Origin: Patagioenas fasciata
Lineage: Eukaryota; Chordata; Aves; Columbiformes; Columbidae
Reading direction: 5' to 3'
NCBI RefSeq assembly: GCF_037038585.1
Contig: NC_092560.1
Coordinates: forward strand, 63,616,049-63,680,048
Length of the DNA stretch: 64,000 bases
Shown: piece by piece, positions 61,650-64,000 of the stretch
Position numbering within the stretch: the stretch's first letter is position 1
Layout: each line of letters starts with the position of its first letter
Made by a program: the position numbers and the translations under genes
The notes under the pieces: model-generated
What the model was told of the DNA's origin: nothing
What the model saw: the letters and a program-made list of their open reading frames with translations, nothing else
The model's database searches: none

Positions 61650-61725
61650 GATATTTATTGCAATTAAGTTATTGTTATTTATTACAGTTCAGTAATGAGT
61701 CTCCTTTCCTTATTTATTGAAGTTT
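61650..61725 (+). promoter_or_regulatory. GDNF: AU-rich element cluster in GDNF 3' UTR
   Basis: Three ATTTATT motifs within about 75 bases (near 61653, 61676 and 61711), typical of mRNA-destabilising AREs bound by HuR or TTP-family proteins. Function here is inferred. Confidence 0.5.
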
Positions 61726-63157
61726 CTTTTCAAAGGTGCCAAAGTAGAAGGTGCTTGGAAGATATAGAGAGACAATGAAGTTGGGAACAACGGTCCATGA
61801 TTTGATTGAAAGTGTTAACTTGAATGCAAAAAATCACTTACTTTACCTTTTTTTTTTCTTTTAAACAAAATCCTGATTATGTTCACAAAATGTAGTGCTG
61901 AAGCCTGCAGCCCTTCCTCCTGTTCACTAATACTTTTGAAAATTACTGCAGTCATACATGTACAGGAGCAGCAATGGCTCTGGATGAGTGAGGGCCGCAG
62001 GACTTGGCTCAACATTAGCAATTTGTTAGAAAAACTAATTCTAGTCGTATTTTAAATGTAGCCACATATTTTTGTCACACTTTTTGCCAACTGACCTCAT
62101 ATAACTATGGACAAATGGAAAATAATCACATCTAGCTTTATAATTTCTTGTTATATTTATTTAAGCTTTTCCTTCCATATTTCCATATAGAAGCGGTTAA
62201 ATCCCTCTTACTAGTTAGCTCTGGATTTAATATAGCCTGCTGGTAAAAATTTGTGTTAAATAACCAACATGTTTTGTATAATTTGCTGAAATGTTACAGG
62301 ATCATACCCATGCAGCAGAACAGTCTGGGTTTCCTTAGGATGAGGGAGGTTGTACAGCAAAGACAGCCGCTAATGCAAGCTCTCCTGGAGATTTTTTTTT
62401 CCTGAAGGAGCACCGTGCAGGTCACTAGACATACCTGACAACCAGTGAAGCATCAACTCCCACAAAAACAACAGGAAGAAAAAAAATCCCTGCTGAAAAA
62501 CCAAAAACTAATGGTCTGACCTTTTATCTCATGCATGCAATGGCTCTTCATACTTATTTTGCCCTGGGCGCCAGGGAGTGCCACAGAAGAAGGGTCTAGA
62601 GGTCAAAAAATTCCAGAACAGGCATAGAAAGATGTGCCAGGTGTATGAAATGTGATTTAGCCCCAACCTCCACTGCTTTCCTGGGCAGATGGAGGGCAGC
62701 CCCGGAGCCCGCCCGCGAGGCCAATTCTCGCGCTGCCATGGGGATATGTTACCCTCCACGCTGGGCAGGAGTGGTACAGCTGATACCATGACAGGTATCG
62801 GCATCATTTGGGCAGTAGAAGCTTGCTAAGCTGAGGGTCGGCTGGGCTGTTGGGCAGTTGACCAGGAGCAGTACTCAGAGAAGTGTTTTCACTTGCCCTG
62901 CTTGCAGAAAATTTGCCCCAAAGCATTTTCTGCACAGCTTGAAGAGTCTGCAACTAAAGCAAATCACTATGTTCAAAATACAAAAGGGTAAAGTTTGTGA
63001 TTTTTTTTTCATTTTTTAGACCTTACTGAAGACAGGAGTGTGCTTCTCTGGAGTTTTTACTTCACCTGCAATTTATGTCTCAGTCATTTGTGTTAATCAA
63101 CCAAAGTTCTCTACAGACTTTATTTTTGTACAATATTCATTTTATAACTTTTTACAA

Positions 63158-63163
63158 AATAAA
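63158..63163 (+). terminator. GDNF: Polyadenylation signal AATAAA for GDNF
   Basis: A canonical hexamer within a T-rich region, with U/GU-rich sequence downstream. It is the first AATAAA after the stop codon. Confidence 0.65.
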
Positions 63164-63185
63164 ACTCATTTCTATAGTTACCTGG

Positions 63186-64000
63186 TTGTTGCTTATGCTT
63201 CTTCCCCATTGTACCACTTCCAAATTGCAGTGTTGCCTGATTCCCAATCTGCATGGGGAAATGCTGAAGATTCAGCAAGTCCTCTATGCACTGGAGCTTT
63301 CCTCTCCTGTCTCACCAGCGTCTTTAATGTGGATCAGAGATGTCTGTGCCTTCTTAGCAGAACGTAACATTAATGGACCACTCCAATAAATGCCTCAAAA
63401 AACGCATAGTAAGCAGTGATGTAGTAATCAGCCCAATGGCAGGCTTGAAAGCCTGGTGTTACCCAAGGTGTCCCTTGCCTGTGTGTGGCTGCAGTGGCTT
63501 TGTGGTGGCCACAATTCCTGTGCTCGGAGTAGACTTGCATTTTACTTTGCTAATCGAGGTATTACATCAATTGTACTAAAGTCCATCCACTTTAGCAGTC
63601 CTTTTCTCTTCATCTTTAAATAGGAAAACATGAGGAATTTTTTTTCCATCACCATCATGAAAAAGATGAGGGCAGGTTTTGCAGCTGTGGCCAGCAACAT
63701 TTTCTCAACTGTTTTGTGTTAAGTGCTGCAGCTCCCATCACAGAGCCAATAAATGCATGCAGACTTACAGGTTTTGACACTGGGCTCTGTACTCGTTGAA
63801 ACTGCTATGAAGAGGAAGAGGGACCGTCCGAGTAGTGAGCCAATGAGCAGGAGATCAAACGCTCTTTCTCTTAATGTACAGCATATGGATGCCTTGGTTT
63901 CATTTGCACTGAGCGAGGCCATGCACGCAGCTCTAGCCCAGCCACTGGAATGCAAAGCAAAGCTCACAAGCACACGGTATTGAAGACATTCCTCCTCGCA
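63186..64000. other. Sequence downstream of GDNF, no gene seen
   Basis: Two further AATAAA motifs (about 63386 and 63748) but no recognisable exon or repeat. The open frames at the window end (63719-63983, both strands) show no domain. Confidence 0.5.

Larger units (their letters stand above)
60800..63185 (+). other. GDNF: GDNF 3' UTR (end approximate)
   Basis: AT-rich sequence after the stop. The first canonical AATAAA I find downstream is at 63158-63163, followed by a GT-rich stretch (GGTTGTTGCTT near 63183), so cleavage near 63180 is likely and the UTR is about 2.4 kb. It contains an AU-rich cluster at 61650-61725. Later AATAAA motifs at about 63386 and 63748 could give longer ends. Confidence 0.65.

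Noticed and set aside
1..64000. CRISPR arrays, operons, bacterial-style promoters or phage modules
   Set aside because: Intron-containing GDNF, CR1 elements and vertebrate CpG-island architecture show this is vertebrate DNA; no regularly spaced direct repeats with unique spacers were seen.

Overview
This is a vertebrate chromosome window, almost certainly from a bird. The one complete gene is GDNF (glial cell line-derived neurotrophic factor), in three exons on the + strand. CR1 retrotransposon pieces with reverse-transcriptase coding remnants and the typical ATTCTRTGATTCT-type 3' ends point to a sauropsid. The small intron 1 and CR1 as the only obvious interspersed family favour a bird. Human 5p genes lie mostly on the avian Z chromosome, so Z linkage is likely, but nothing in the sequence proves it.

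Layout. Positions 1 to about 39.6 kb are gene-poor, AT-rich DNA upstream of GDNF. They contain four CR1 copies (13.4, 17.9, 24.3 and 33.9 kb), several microsatellites, and a broken coding-like segment on the minus strand at 11.7-12.1 kb that ends in an A-tract and looks like a retropseudogene of an unrecognised parent. A CpG island spans roughly 39.8-42.2 kb and is bracketed by two GGGAAA-type polypurine tracts. Inside it are a TATA box (40898) and the long non-coding exon 1 (about 40.93-41.867 kb), which carries three upstream ORFs. Intron 1 is only about 1.4 kb. Exon 2 (43245-43442) carries the start codon, signal peptide and first part of the pro-region. Intron 2 is 16.9 kb and holds an antisense CR1 (48.3 kb) and a decayed antisense endogenous retrovirus (55.4-59.2 kb) with one recognisable LTR and env-, pol- and possibly gag-like remnants. 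Exon 3 (from 60315) carries the rest of the pro-region, a furin-type site RLRR, the 134-residue mature cystine-knot factor and a 3' UTR of about 2.4 kb ending near an AATAAA at 63158.

How it works together. The spliced CDS (43271-43442 joined to 60315-60799) encodes a 218-residue preproprotein. A second in-frame donor at 43344 would remove 33 residues of the pro-region, matching the long (alpha) and short (beta) pro-forms known in mammals. The exon 1 uORFs end in a stop one base before the GDNF start codon, so GDNF translation probably depends on leaky scanning or reinitiation.

Limits. All identifications come from reading the sequence and from family knowledge. No alignment or database search was run. 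I found no CRISPR array, operon, rRNA or convincing tRNA. The window does not appear to contain a wholly new system; the points most worth checking are the uORF chain, the conserved alternative donor, the paired polypurine tracts, the antisense ERV with an env remnant, and the candidate retropseudogene.
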